From the NCBI RefSeq assembly GCF_018069705.1, contig NZ_CP072943.1, forward strand, positions 2,859,668 to 2,923,667: a stretch of DNA of 64,000 nucleotides. The letters are read 5' to 3'. Below are positions 8,871-16,776 of this stretch, one piece after another. The DNA is from Aminithiophilus ramosus (lineage in GTDB: Bacteria; Synergistota; Synergistia; Synergistales; Aminithiophilaceae). A program made the position numbers and the translations under genes. The stretch's first letter is position 1. The number at the start of each line of letters is the position of its first letter. Under the pieces are notes generated by a model. It made no database searches, was not told where the DNA came from, and saw nothing but the letters and a program-made list of their open reading frames with translations.

Positions 8871-9779
8871 TCAGCCCTCCCTCAGGGGGGCCCGGGCATT
8901 GAGGACGAGGCCGACGATGATGGCCAGGCAGCCCCAGACCTCCGTTTCCTGGGGGATCTGGCCCAGGATGAAGGCCGTCAGGGCCACGCCGCCGACGATC
9001 TCGACCGTGGCGGCCAGGCTGGCCGTCGAGGCGTCGACGTGGCGCAGGCCGAAGTAGAAGACGGCGTAGGGCAGAAGGCTGCCGAAGACGCCCAGAGTGG
9101 CGATGAGAAGCCACTGGCGGCCACCGACGAGGGCCAGGTCGGACCAGCCCTGTCCCACCGTCTTGCCCAGGCCGAGGACGATTCCGGCGAAAAGGTGGGC
9201 GTAGAAAAAGAGGGTCTCCGTCGAGAAGGGCGCCCCCCCCTTGCCGGTCAGACGTCCGAAGAGGGACTGCATGGCCATGGCCATGGCGGCGAGAAGCCCC
9301 CAGAGCAGACCGGGGAGGGAGAAACAGCCCGACAGGGAGGAATCGGAGCCGATCATGGGAAGAGCCACGCCGGAGAGGATGAAGAGGGCCGCGAAAAGCT
9401 GGCCCTTCAGCGGACGCTCTCCCGTGATCAGCGAGGCCCCCAGGAGGGTCATGATGGGGAAGGTGTAGTGAAGAAGGAGGGCGAAGGGGACGGAGAGCCA
9501 GTGAAGGGACATGAGGTAGCCCACGTAGCTGGCGGCGACGCCCACGCCTCCGTAGAGGAAGAGGAAGCCCAGCTGGGACGGAGTGACCCGAAAGGCCTGA
9601 CGGCGAAAGAGGAACAGAAAGGGTCCGGTCAGGGCGAGAACGGTGATGACGCGGAAAAAGGCGATCGTCGGCGCCTCGACGCCGTCTTGAATGAGCATCT
9701 TCCCCGCCGGGGCCAGCAGGGCCCAGAGAAGCCCGGCGAAGGCCACGGCGAAAAGGCCTTTCCGATGGGAACGATCCAC
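8871..9779 (-). CDS. EamA/DMT family transporter
   Basis: 302 residues, ten predicted membrane segments in two EamA halves. The first half contains SLHWLSVPFALLLHYTFPIM, and the second has the family's ETLFFYAHLFAG and ASTASLAATVEIVGGV. It is a paralogue of the next gene downstream, but the two are clearly diverged, so they may have different substrates. Its promoter is easy to see (9824-9853), so this is the first gene of the two-gene unit. Confidence 0.9.
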   Translation of the reverse strand: MDRSHRKGLFAVAFAGLLWALLAPAGKMLIQDGVEAPTIAFFRVITVLALTGPFLFLFRRQAFRVTPSQLGFLFLYGGVGVAASYVGYLMSLHWLSVPFALLLHYTFPIMTLLGASLITGERPLKGQLFAALFILSGVALPMIGSDSSLSGCFSLPGLLWGLLAAMAMAMQSLFGRLTGKGGAPFSTETLFFYAHLFAGIVLGLGKTVGQGWSDLALVGGRQWLLIATLGVFGSLLPYAVFYFGLRHVDASTASLAATVEIVGGVALTAFILGQIPQETEVWGCLAIIVGLVLNARAPLREG

Positions 9780-9823
9780 GATAATCCCTCTCTCTCGCGA
9801 AAAGCATTACATGCATCGAAGGG

Positions 9824-9853
9824 ATTATAGACCTTTCTCCCCCCAGGGAACAA
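9824..9853 (-). promoter_or_regulatory. promoter of the EamA pair
   Basis: On the minus strand a TTGTTC -35 box (9848-9853) and a perfect TATAAT -10 box (9824-9829) are separated by 18 bases, about 45 bases before the EamA ATG at 9779. Confidence 0.75.
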
Positions 9854-9857
9854 CGGC

Positions 9858-10865
9858 TCAGAGCCCGTCGAAGTGAGAGGGCCCCCCTTCCCGTCCGTCA
9901 TGGCCGTCGTCGAGCTCGGGCGATCCGGCCAGGCCCAGCCCCGTCAGCGGCTCGACGTGAAGGGTGATGAAGGTCTCCTCGCCGAAGACCTCCCGCAGGC
10001 GCCGCTCGACATCGACGGTGATGTCGTGGGCCTCGACGACGGTCAGCTCGGGGCGGACCAGGATATGGACGTCGACGGCGATCTGACAGCCGATGGAGCG
10101 GGTCCGCAGGTTGTGGGCCCCCTCGACGCCGTCGACGGCGACGATGAGGGCTTTCATGGCCGCCTCCGTCTCGGCGCTGAGCGAAGCCTCGAGGAGCTCG
10201 TTCAGCGAGCCCCTGACGACGGACCAGGCGACGCGGGCGACGGCGACGGCGACGACGAGGGCCGCCAGAGGATCGAGGATCAGGGCCTTCGGTCCGAAGA
10301 GCATGGCGCCGCCGATGCCGAAGAAGGTGACGGCCGAGGCGAGGACATCGGAACGGTGATCCCAGGCCTTGGCCCTCAGGGCAGGGCTGTTGAGGCGTTC
10401 CGAGGCCCCGCGGGTGTAGCGGAAAAGCCCCTCCTTGAGGACGATGGAGACGAGGGCCGCCCCGAGGGCGACGGCCGTCGGCCGCGGGGGAAGTTGGCCG
10501 CCGACGATGAGAACGATCCGTGCGATGCCCGTCCGGAAAAGGAGGGCGGCGACGGCCAAAAGAGAAAAGCCGACGAGAGCGGCCGTCAGAGTCTCCACCT
10601 TGCCGTGACCGTAGTCGTGGGAGGCATCGACGGGGCGGGCCACGAAGCGGAAGCCGACGAGGGCGACGACATCGGTGACGCAATCGGACAGGGAGTTGAC
10701 GCCGTCGGCCGTGACGGCCACGCTTCGGCCCAGGAAGCCGGCGGTGAACTTGAGGACGGCCAGGAAGAGGTTGGCACCCAGCCCCAGCAGAGAGACGGCA
10801 AAGGCCCTGTCGGCCCGGGCCTTCAGGAAAGAGGAGGCACCCGAACCGGACTGTTCAGAGCCCAA
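9858..10865 (-). CDS. cation diffusion facilitator (CDF) metal exporter
   Basis: 335 residues with six membrane segments and a C-terminal cytoplasmic domain. CDF proteins export Zn, Mn, Fe or Cd in exchange for protons. Metal-site motifs are present: ADGVNSLSD (53-61), HDYGHGK (83-89) and DHRSD (169-173). The D-D/H-D arrangement suggests a manganese/iron or zinc type, but specificity cannot be assigned. The only in-frame start is a TTG at 10865, since a stop precedes it; a GAGAGAGA stretch may be its ribosome site. It lies 21 bases behind the M23 peptidase gene and probably shares its mRNA. Confidence 0.88.
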   Translation of the reverse strand: MGSEQSGSGASSFLKARADRAFAVSLLGLGANLFLAVLKFTAGFLGRSVAVTADGVNSLSDCVTDVVALVGFRFVARPVDASHDYGHGKVETLTAALVGFSLLAVAALLFRTGIARIVLIVGGQLPPRPTAVALGAALVSIVLKEGLFRYTRGASERLNSPALRAKAWDHRSDVLASAVTFFGIGGAMLFGPKALILDPLAALVVAVAVARVAWSVVRGSLNELLEASLSAETEAAMKALIVAVDGVEGAHNLRTRSIGCQIAVDVHILVRPELTVVEAHDITVDVERRLREVFGEETFITLHVEPLTGLGLAGSPELDDGHDGREGGPSHFDGL

Positions 10866-10886
10866 GGCAGCCGCGTCTCTCTCTCA

Positions 10887-11669
10887 TCAGGGCAGGAAGC
10901 CCTGGGGATCGCGGGCCTTGCCGCCGACGAAGACGGAGAAGTGGAGGTGATTGCAGGTGGCCCGGCCCGTGCGCCCCACGGTGGCGATCTTCTGCCCCTG
11001 GCGGACCCACTCGCCCTTCTTGGCGAGAAGGGCCGTGCAGTGGGCGTAGAGCGTCTCCACTCCGTTTCCGTGGTCGACGCGGATCGTCTTGCCGAAGCCG
11101 CGGATGGAACCGACGAAGACGACCCGTCCCGAACGGGCGGCCACGATGGGCGATCCCTTGGGGGCGGGGATGTCGATGCCGTTGTGGAAGGAACGGCCCC
11201 GCCTGCCGAAACCGGAGCTGACCTCTCCCTTGAGGGGCCAGATGAAGGCCTGCTCCTTCTGATGGGACCGGGACTCGGTCGAGGGCGCGACGGGAGAGGC
11301 GGCCGCGGCCTGCATCTCGAGGATGGGGAAGGTGAAACCCTTCCTCTCGGCGTGGAGTGCTTCCGTCGTCTCGCCTCGGCTGCGGGCACGGACCTCCAGC
11401 AGGGTGGCCAGGAGCTCCTCTCCGGAGCGGGGGACGAGAAGCGTCATGCCCGCCTCGAGGTCCCCGCCCCGACGGAAGTCGTTGGCCCAGAGGAGATCGG
11501 CCTCGGAGAGGGAGAAGCGGAGGGCCACCTCCTGGGCCGTCTCCCCCGGCAGAAGGCTGTATTCCTTCCAGGGAAGCTCCGCGGCGGCGGGCGATGTCTG
11601 AAACAGAAGGGGAAGGGCGGCCAGGAGGGCGAGACGCCCGAGGGGGGGACGGGGAAACGACACTCTCAT
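10887..11669 (-). CDS. LysM and M23 peptidase (murein endopeptidase)
   Basis: 260 residues. Order: signal peptide (about 1-30, ending SPAAA), a LysM-like cell-wall-binding domain (about 36-80, with a typical LLPGETAQEVA start), a linker, then an M23 domain (about 140-260). All zinc and catalytic residues are present: H162 and D166 in HNGID, H210, and the HLHF pair at 241-244. The protein is exported and should cut or remodel peptidoglycan cross-links. The chosen ATG follows GAAAGGAG by about 10 bases; a longer upstream reading frame lacks a signal peptide and crosses into the divergent promoter region. Confidence 0.9.
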   Translation of the reverse strand: MRVSFPRPPLGRLALLAALPLLFQTSPAAAELPWKEYSLLPGETAQEVALRFSLSEADLLWANDFRRGGDLEAGMTLLVPRSGEELLATLLEVRARSRGETTEALHAERKGFTFPILEMQAAAASPVAPSTESRSHQKEQAFIWPLKGEVSSGFGRRGRSFHNGIDIPAPKGSPIVAARSGRVVFVGSIRGFGKTIRVDHGNGVETLYAHCTALLAKKGEWVRQGQKIATVGRTGRATCNHLHFSVFVGGKARDPQGFLP

Positions 11670-11830
11670 GCGATCCGGGCTCCTTTCGGGAAGCGGCGGG
11701 CATTGCGCCGATGAAGGCACCTTCGCCGGAGCGCCGGTGGAAGCGCAAGCGACGAGGGGACCACGACGACTTTCGGCCTCCGGGAACAGGCACCCGGCGG
11801 AGGCGACGATGGAGTTTCGACGACCCTTAC

Positions 11831-11859
11831 ATTGTACGACGGTTTCGTCCCTCTCCCAA
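11831..11859 (-). promoter_or_regulatory. promoter for the M23-CDF unit
   Basis: Minus-strand TTGGGA (11854-11859) and TACAAT (11831-11836) with a 17-base spacer. It would give a leader of about 155 bases before the M23 start. It is back-to-back with the yedE promoter. Confidence 0.5.
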
Positions 11860-11868
11860 GGGGGGCGA

Positions 11869-11897
11869 TTGAATATCCTATGCCTTATATCTATACT
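11869..11897 (+). promoter_or_regulatory. promoter for yedE-tusA
   Basis: TTGAAT (11869-11874), 17-base spacer, TATACT (11892-11897). It lies in the only AT-rich stretch of the 328-base divergent region, about 95 bases before the yedE-like ATG. Confidence 0.65.
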
Positions 11898-11997
11898 ACT
11901 TATGACAAAACGAAGAAAGGGGGGCTGACCGGATCCTCCGGGGCCGTCGGGCCCTTCAAGAATCGGAACCTCAATCTCAATCAAAGGAGCGTCAGCC

Positions 11998-13086
11998 ATG
12001 AAGAGCCTCAACGGCATCCTGATGTCCCGTCTCGGCCCGATCGTCACGGGAGCGGTCGTCGGCATCCTGGCTCCCCTTCTCGTCTGGAAGGGGAACCCCG
12101 GCAACATGGGAATCTGCGTCGCCTGCTTCACCCGCGACATCGCCGGCGCCCTGGGGCTGCACCGGGCCGCCGTCGTCCAGTACCTGCGCCCCGAGATTCC
12201 GGGCTTCATCCTCGGTTCCTTCGTCTCGGCCCTCGCCTTCGGCGAGTACCGTCCCCGGTCGGGCTCGTCGCCGGTGATCCGTTTCTTTCTGGGCCTCTTC
12301 GCCATGATCGGCGCCCTCATCTTCCTCGGCTGTCCCTGGCGAGCCTATCTTCGCCTGGCCGGAGGGGACTGGAACGCCCTGGCCGGCATCGCCGGACTGC
12401 TGGCCGGCATCGCCATAGGCATCGCCTTCCTCTGGAAGGGATTCAGCCTTGGCCGGAGCCACGGCTCGGAAAAGGGATCGGGGCTGGCCATGCCCGTCGC
12501 CGCCCTGGCCCTGCTGGCCCTTCTCGTCCTGGCTCCCGTCTTCGGTGAAGAGGGAAAGAGCGCCGTCTTCTTCTCCGCAAGCGGCCCCGGATCGCAGCAC
12601 GCGCCCCTGGCCATGGCCCTCGGCGTGGGCCTTGTCGTCGGCTGGATGGCCCAGAGAAGCCGATTTTGCACCGTCGGCGCCCTCCGCGATCTCGTCATGC
12701 TCCGCGATTCCCACCTGGCGAGCGGCGTGGCCGCCTTCGTCGCCGCCGCCTTCGTCACGAGCCTGGCCCTGGGGCTCTTCAAGCCCGGATTCGAGGGACA
12801 GCCCGTGGCCCACACGTCCCAGACATGGAACTTCCTCGGCATGGTCCTCTCGGGCCTGGCCTTCACCCTGGCCGGAGGCTGTCCCGGCCGTCAGCTCATC
12901 ATGAGCGGCGAAGGCGACGGCGACGCCGCCGTCTTCGTCCTGGGCATGCTCGTCGGAGCCGCCGTGGCCCACAACTTCAACCTGGCCAGCTCCCCGGCAG
13001 GGGCCACGCCCTTCACTTCAGGAGCCTTCGTCACGGGAATGGCCTTCTGTCTTTCCGTCGGCTTCCTGATGCGCCAGAAGATCTGA
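11998..13086 (+). CDS. yedE: YeeE/YedE family transporter (YedE selenium/sulfur type)
   Basis: 362 residues, about ten membrane segments in two repeats. These permeases bring in thiosulfate or, for the YedE branch, are linked by genome context to selenium metabolism. Conserved cysteines are visible in GNMGICVACFTRDI (about 36-49), FLGCPWR, RSRFCTVGALRD and AGGCPGRQLI. The first of these motifs is typical of the YedE (selenium-linked) branch. An AAAGGAG site precedes the ATG. A TusA-like carrier gene follows 19 bases later, the usual pairing, so the two probably pass sulfur or selenium from membrane to cytoplasm. Confidence 0.88.
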   Translation: MKSLNGILMSRLGPIVTGAVVGILAPLLVWKGNPGNMGICVACFTRDIAGALGLHRAAVVQYLRPEIPGFILGSFVSALAFGEYRPRSGSSPVIRFFLGLFAMIGALIFLGCPWRAYLRLAGGDWNALAGIAGLLAGIAIGIAFLWKGFSLGRSHGSEKGSGLAMPVAALALLALLVLAPVFGEEGKSAVFFSASGPGSQHAPLAMALGVGLVVGWMAQRSRFCTVGALRDLVMLRDSHLASGVAAFVAAAFVTSLALGLFKPGFEGQPVAHTSQTWNFLGMVLSGLAFTLAGGCPGRQLIMSGEGDGDAAVFVLGMLVGAAVAHNFNLASSPAGATPFTSGAFVTGMAFCLSVGFLMRQKI

Positions 13087-13105
13087 TTTCCTGGGAGGGA
13101 TCGTC

Positions 13106-13327
13106 ATGAGCGACCATCTTGTCGTCGATGCCCGGGGGCTTTCCTGCCCCCAGCCCGTTCTGCGGACCCGAGAGGCCCTGGCCGGCAGGACCGCCGGCGC
13201 CGTCGAGATTCTCGTCGACACCGTCACGTCCCGGGAGAACGTGAGCCGCTTCGCCCGCAACCAGGGGTGGCAGTGCCGCAGCGAGGAGCAAAAGGACGGG
13301 ACCTACCGCGTCATCGCCACGCGGTAG
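13106..13327 (+). CDS. TusA-like sulfur/selenium carrier
   Basis: 73 residues, a single TusA/SirA domain. The carrier cysteine is in the family motif DARGLSCPQPVL (about 8-19; the cysteine is residue 15). These proteins accept a persulfide (or possibly selenide) on this cysteine and hand it on. The related YedF protein has an extra DsrE domain, absent here. It directly follows the YedE-like transporter and has a GGGAGGG ribosome site. Confidence 0.9.
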   Translation: MSDHLVVDARGLSCPQPVLRTREALAGRTAGAVEILVDTVTSRENVSRFARNQGWQCRSEEQKDGTYRVIATR

Positions 13328-13342
13328 GTCCCGTCCCGACCG

Positions 13343-13395
13343 CCGCCGCAACGCGAGGGGCCGCCCCCAGGGGGCGGCCCCTCGCGTTGCGGCGG
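13343..13395. terminator. very stable hairpin terminator
   Basis: A perfect 26-bp stem (13343-13368 with 13370-13395). It lies between the end of the tusA-like gene and the end of the convergent binding-protein gene, so it probably insulates both. Confidence 0.8.
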
Positions 13396-13406
13396 GCTCA
13401 TTCAGC

Positions 13407-14546
13407 TCAAGGGGAGAAGGAGTCTGAGGAGACCTCCGGAAACGCCAGAGGGGGCACGATCTCGAAGGTCCGCCACCGCCCCTGGCGCAGCTCGAGGAGG
13501 TGAAGGGGCTGCGCGCCGTCGCCCGCCTCGTCGAGGGGGAAATCCCATCCCCAGCGGTCGACGTGCCTCATCGCCGACAGGGCCGCCGCAACGCCGCCCC
13601 GGAGGGGGCCGCCGACGGACACGGCCTGATCGACCATGGCCAGGGCGGCATGGGCCGGACCGAGCAGCTCGAAGGGAGGACGTTCGCCGTAAAGCGCCTT
13701 CAGGCGGGAAGAGAGGGCTTCGAGATGAGGCTCCGTCTCGGGGGCGAAGAAGGAGAGCCCCCAGACGCCGTCGCCGGGGCTTCCCGCCAAAGAGGAGGTG
13801 CGGGACGAGACGCCCCAGTCGGAGACGTAGATCTGAAGGCCCGGCCAGAAATCGCGCAAAAGCTGAACGGCCAGGGCGGAGAAGAAATCGGGCAGAAGCA
13901 GCAGGGCTCCCTTCATCCGGGGGTGGTGATCCAGCAGATGGATGATCTGGGCCCGTTCCAGCCCACGTTCCAGACGGATGACGTCGAGGGGGGCCTCGCC
14001 GAGGGTTTCGACGAAATCGGGGAGGAAGGAATCGACGTACTGGTAGTTGTTGCCGTCGGCCAGAACGACGAAGTCGTGAAAGCCCTGCTCGCGGGCGAAC
14101 CGGCCCGCCCTCCGGGCTCCCGTGCTGGCCAGGACCCGGAAGAGACGGTCGCCCGAGAGGGCGAGGCGGCGGGAGTTGGCCCTCGGCGAGACGCAGGAGA
14201 TATGCCCCTTCTCGGCGGCGAGAAGGAGACGCCCCGTGAAGGTCGACGTTCCCCCTCCCAGGATGGCCACGGCCCCGGCCTCGACGGCCTGTCGCACGGC
14301 CTCGTCGAGGTTCACGGAGGAGAAAACCAGCGGCTGGTAGCGGGCGATCTTCTGTTCCCGGGCGTCGTCGATGATCCGCAGGAGGGTCTGCTGCAACCTC
14401 CGGCCCAGCGACGCGCCGCTCCCCTCTTCCTCGAAGATGAGGGCTACGGGAATTCCCCTGTCGATGTCCCGAAGGAGCAGCTGCGCTCCGAGGGCGACGA
14501 CGACGGTCAGGACGACGGAGACGACGACGAGCGAAAGGGCGCGCAA
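13407..14546 (-). CDS. periplasmic binding-like protein (Leu/Ile/Val-binding fold)
   Basis: 379 residues with one N-terminal membrane segment (about 4-25) that serves as a signal or anchor. The rest has the alternating pattern of a type I periplasmic binding protein: IPVALIFEEEGSGASLG opens the first lobe, and VAILGGGTSTFTGRLLLAAEK and FRVLASTG follow as in branched-chain amino-acid receptors. No ABC permease or ATPase genes are nearby, so it could be an orphan sensor or receptor. The start is TTG at 14546, supported by GGGGGAGG 5 bases upstream. Confidence 0.7.
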   Translation of the reverse strand: MRALSLVVVSVVLTVVVALGAQLLLRDIDRGIPVALIFEEEGSGASLGRRLQQTLLRIIDDAREQKIARYQPLVFSSVNLDEAVRQAVEAGAVAILGGGTSTFTGRLLLAAEKGHISCVSPRANSRRLALSGDRLFRVLASTGARRAGRFAREQGFHDFVVLADGNNYQYVDSFLPDFVETLGEAPLDVIRLERGLERAQIIHLLDHHPRMKGALLLLPDFFSALAVQLLRDFWPGLQIYVSDWGVSSRTSSLAGSPGDGVWGLSFFAPETEPHLEALSSRLKALYGERPPFELLGPAHAALAMVDQAVSVGGPLRGGVAAALSAMRHVDRWGWDFPLDEAGDGAQPLHLLELRQGRWRTFEIVPPLAFPEVSSDSFSP

Positions 14547-14699
14547 GGGAACCTCCCCCTGAAGGCGAATTTACGGTTCGGTTCCATTCTACCGCAAAAA
14601 GGGCTGCCATAATCGCCGGCGCGACGAGGGGCGGAACCCGTCTGGCAAAAGGGAGAAAGATATGGTAACGTTCAGTAACTAAAGGAGGTGAAGGCTGCC

Positions 14700-15914
14700 A
14701 TGGATGGGGAGAGAAAACTGGCCGTTCTGGGCGAGGCGGCCCGCCACGACGTCTCCTGCTCCTCCAGCGGAAGCGCCCGCAGGGGAGCCTTCCCCGGGGG
14801 GATCTGCCACAGCTGGACTGCCGACGGCCGCTGCGTGAGCCTTCTCAAAGTGCTTCTCAGCAACCGCTGCCGCTACGACTGCGCCTACTGCGCCAACCGG
14901 GCCTCGGCCGACGTGGAGAGGACCGAGTTCGCTCCCGCCGAGCTGGCCGAGCTGACCGTGGCCTTCCACCGCCGCAACTACATCGAGGGGCTCTTCCTCA
15001 GCTCGGCCGTCGTCGTCTCTCCCGACGCCACGATGGAGCGCATCGTCGCCACCCTCAGGCTGCTGCGCACCGTCCACCGCTTCAGGGGCTACATCCACGC
15101 CAAGGTCATCCCCGGCGCCGACAGGGACCTCGTCCGCCTCGCCGCCCTCTACGCCGACCGGGTCAGCGTCAACATCGAGCTCCCCTCGGAGGCGAGTCTT
15201 CTCCGGCTGGCCCCTCAGAAGAGCGGCCCCTCCATCCTGGGACCCATGGCCACTCTGGCGACGACGCTGGCCGAGGGGGCCGAGGCGCGGCGCCGGTCGC
15301 CGAAGGCGCCTCCCGTGGCCGTCGGCCAGAGCACGCAGCTCATCGTCGGCGCCTCGCCCGAGACGGACCGGACCATCCTCACTTTGACTCAGGCCCTCTA
15401 CCGCAAGTTCCATCTGAGCCGCGTCTACTACTCGGCCTACGTCCCCGTGGGCTCCAGCCCCTTCCTGCCCGGCCCCGAAAAGGCCCCTCCCCTGCGGCGG
15501 GAGCATCGCCTCTACCAGGCCGACTGGCTCCTGCGCCTTTACGGCTTCGACGTCGACGAACTGGTCGACGAAGGGTCGCCCCTTCTCGACGACGATCTCG
15601 ACCCCAAGGCCCGATGGGCCCTGAACCACCTGGAGCGCTTCCCGCTGGAGGTGAACGACGCCGACTACTCCCAGCTGCTGCGCGTTCCCGGCCTGGGACG
15701 GACGACGGCCCGACGCATCGTCGAGGCCCGCCGGACGAGGCGCCTCGACGCCGACGCCCTCCCCCGCCTCGGCCTGGCCCTCAAGCGGGCCCGTCACTTC
15801 CTGACCTGCGACGGCCGATTCCTCGGCGACGGTCCTCTCGACGCGGCCCGGCTCCGACGACGTCTCTCCGACGGCCCCGACGGGGAGAGCCGCCAGCTCC
15901 GCCTCTTCCCATGA
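14700..15914 (+). CDS. putative DNA modification/repair radical SAM protein
   Basis: 404 residues. The radical-SAM cysteines are C57, C61 and C64 in CRYDCAYC, binding a 4Fe-4S cluster that cleaves S-adenosylmethionine. A helix-hairpin-helix DNA-binding motif (RVPGLGRTTARRIVEARR, about 327-344) lies near the C-terminus. This combination marks the family found next to a uracil-DNA-glycosylase-like protein and thought to act in DNA repair. The ATG at 14700 is preceded by AAAGGAGG at a good distance; the GTG at 14688 is too close to that site. It overlaps the next gene by 4 bases (ATGA), implying coupled translation. Confidence 0.88.
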   Translation: MDGERKLAVLGEAARHDVSCSSSGSARRGAFPGGICHSWTADGRCVSLLKVLLSNRCRYDCAYCANRASADVERTEFAPAELAELTVAFHRRNYIEGLFLSSAVVVSPDATMERIVATLRLLRTVHRFRGYIHAKVIPGADRDLVRLAALYADRVSVNIELPSEASLLRLAPQKSGPSILGPMATLATTLAEGAEARRRSPKAPPVAVGQSTQLIVGASPETDRTILTLTQALYRKFHLSRVYYSAYVPVGSSPFLPGPEKAPPLRREHRLYQADWLLRLYGFDVDELVDEGSPLLDDDLDPKARWALNHLERFPLEVNDADYSQLLRVPGLGRTTARRIVEARRTRRLDADALPRLGLALKRARHFLTCDGRFLGDGPLDAARLRRRLSDGPDGESRQLRLFP

Positions 15915-16660
15915 CCGTCATCCGTCACGACGGCACCTTCGACGGGCTCCTCTGCGCCCTCGACGAGGCGCTCCGCTCCGGCGGCGACGGCGTGGCCCCG
16001 GCGGAGGAGGGGCTCCGCCTCTTCTCCCGGACCGTCGACAGCGACGGAGAACGGGCCCGCCGCTTCGCCGAAAGCCTGGCCCGAGCCTCTTCCGGGGAGG
16101 TCCTGCGCCGTCTCCTCCTGGCCTCTCTGTCGTCGACGCCCTGCGGCGACGGGCTTTTCGTGGCCTACTGCCGCCGCGCCTTCGCCGTCGGAGAGGCCGT
16201 CCTCGGCGATCACGGCGCCCCTTCCGTCCGGGCCGTCGAAGGGCTGGCCCGCTCCGTCGGCGTCGAGGCCCACCGCCTGACGGGCTTTCTCCGATTCTCC
16301 TTCAGGAAGACCTTCTGGTACGCCCCCTGCGAGCCCGATCACGACGTGCTTCCCCTGCTGGGACGTCACTTCGCCCGCCGCTTTCCCGACGACGACCGGA
16401 TCGTCCACGACCTGAGGCGGGAACGGAGCGCCCTCTGCCGCGGCGGCCTCTGGAAAATCGTCCCCCTGGCCCGGTCCGCCTCCCTTCCCGACGAGAACGA
16501 GCCGGGCTTCGCCCGGCTCTGGCAGATCTATTTCGCGGCGACGACGAACGGGGCCCGAAGGAACGAGAAGCTCCAGCGAAGCCGCATGCCCCGCCGCTAC
16601 TGGAAGCACCTCGTCGAGGACCCCGGCGGCACCGCCCCGGAAGGCGGAGAAAGCCTCTGA
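15911..16660 (+). CDS. DUF4130 / UDG-superfamily-linked DNA repair protein
   Basis: 249 residues, partner of the radical-SAM gene it overlaps. Family features are RHDGTFDGLLCAL at the start, FLRFSFRKTFWYAPCEPDHDVLP compressed in the middle (only its pattern matters: an aromatic-rich segment followed by PDHDV), and the C-terminal RRNEKLQRSRMPRRYWKHL. These proteins are always found with, or fused to, the partner and are proposed to act together on damaged DNA; the chemistry is not established. Confidence 0.85.
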   Translation: MTVIRHDGTFDGLLCALDEALRSGGDGVAPAEEGLRLFSRTVDSDGERARRFAESLARASSGEVLRRLLLASLSSTPCGDGLFVAYCRRAFAVGEAVLGDHGAPSVRAVEGLARSVGVEAHRLTGFLRFSFRKTFWYAPCEPDHDVLPLLGRHFARRFPDDDRIVHDLRRERSALCRGGLWKIVPLARSASLPDENEPGFARLWQIYFAATTNGARRNEKLQRSRMPRRYWKHLVEDPGGTAPEGGESL

Positions 16661-16697
16661 GATCCGCTCCGTCCTCGCCGGGAGCCGAAGAAGCGTC

Positions 16698-16724
16698 GCG
16701 GCGCCGGAGACACTCCGGCGCCGC
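16698..16724. terminator. hairpin terminator between convergent units
   Basis: Perfect 12-bp stem (GCGGCGCCGGAG and its complement) with a 3-base loop, between the repair pair and the leftward TRAP operon. Confidence 0.7.
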
Positions 16725-16776
16725 AAGCCGGCGGATCGGGAAGCCGAGCGCCGCAGCCGGAGGCCTCGGCCTTTCC

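Noticed and set aside
6577-9057. 826-codon plus-strand frame
   Set aside because: Crosses a strong terminator and covers genes on both strands; arginine/proline/glycine-rich shadow.
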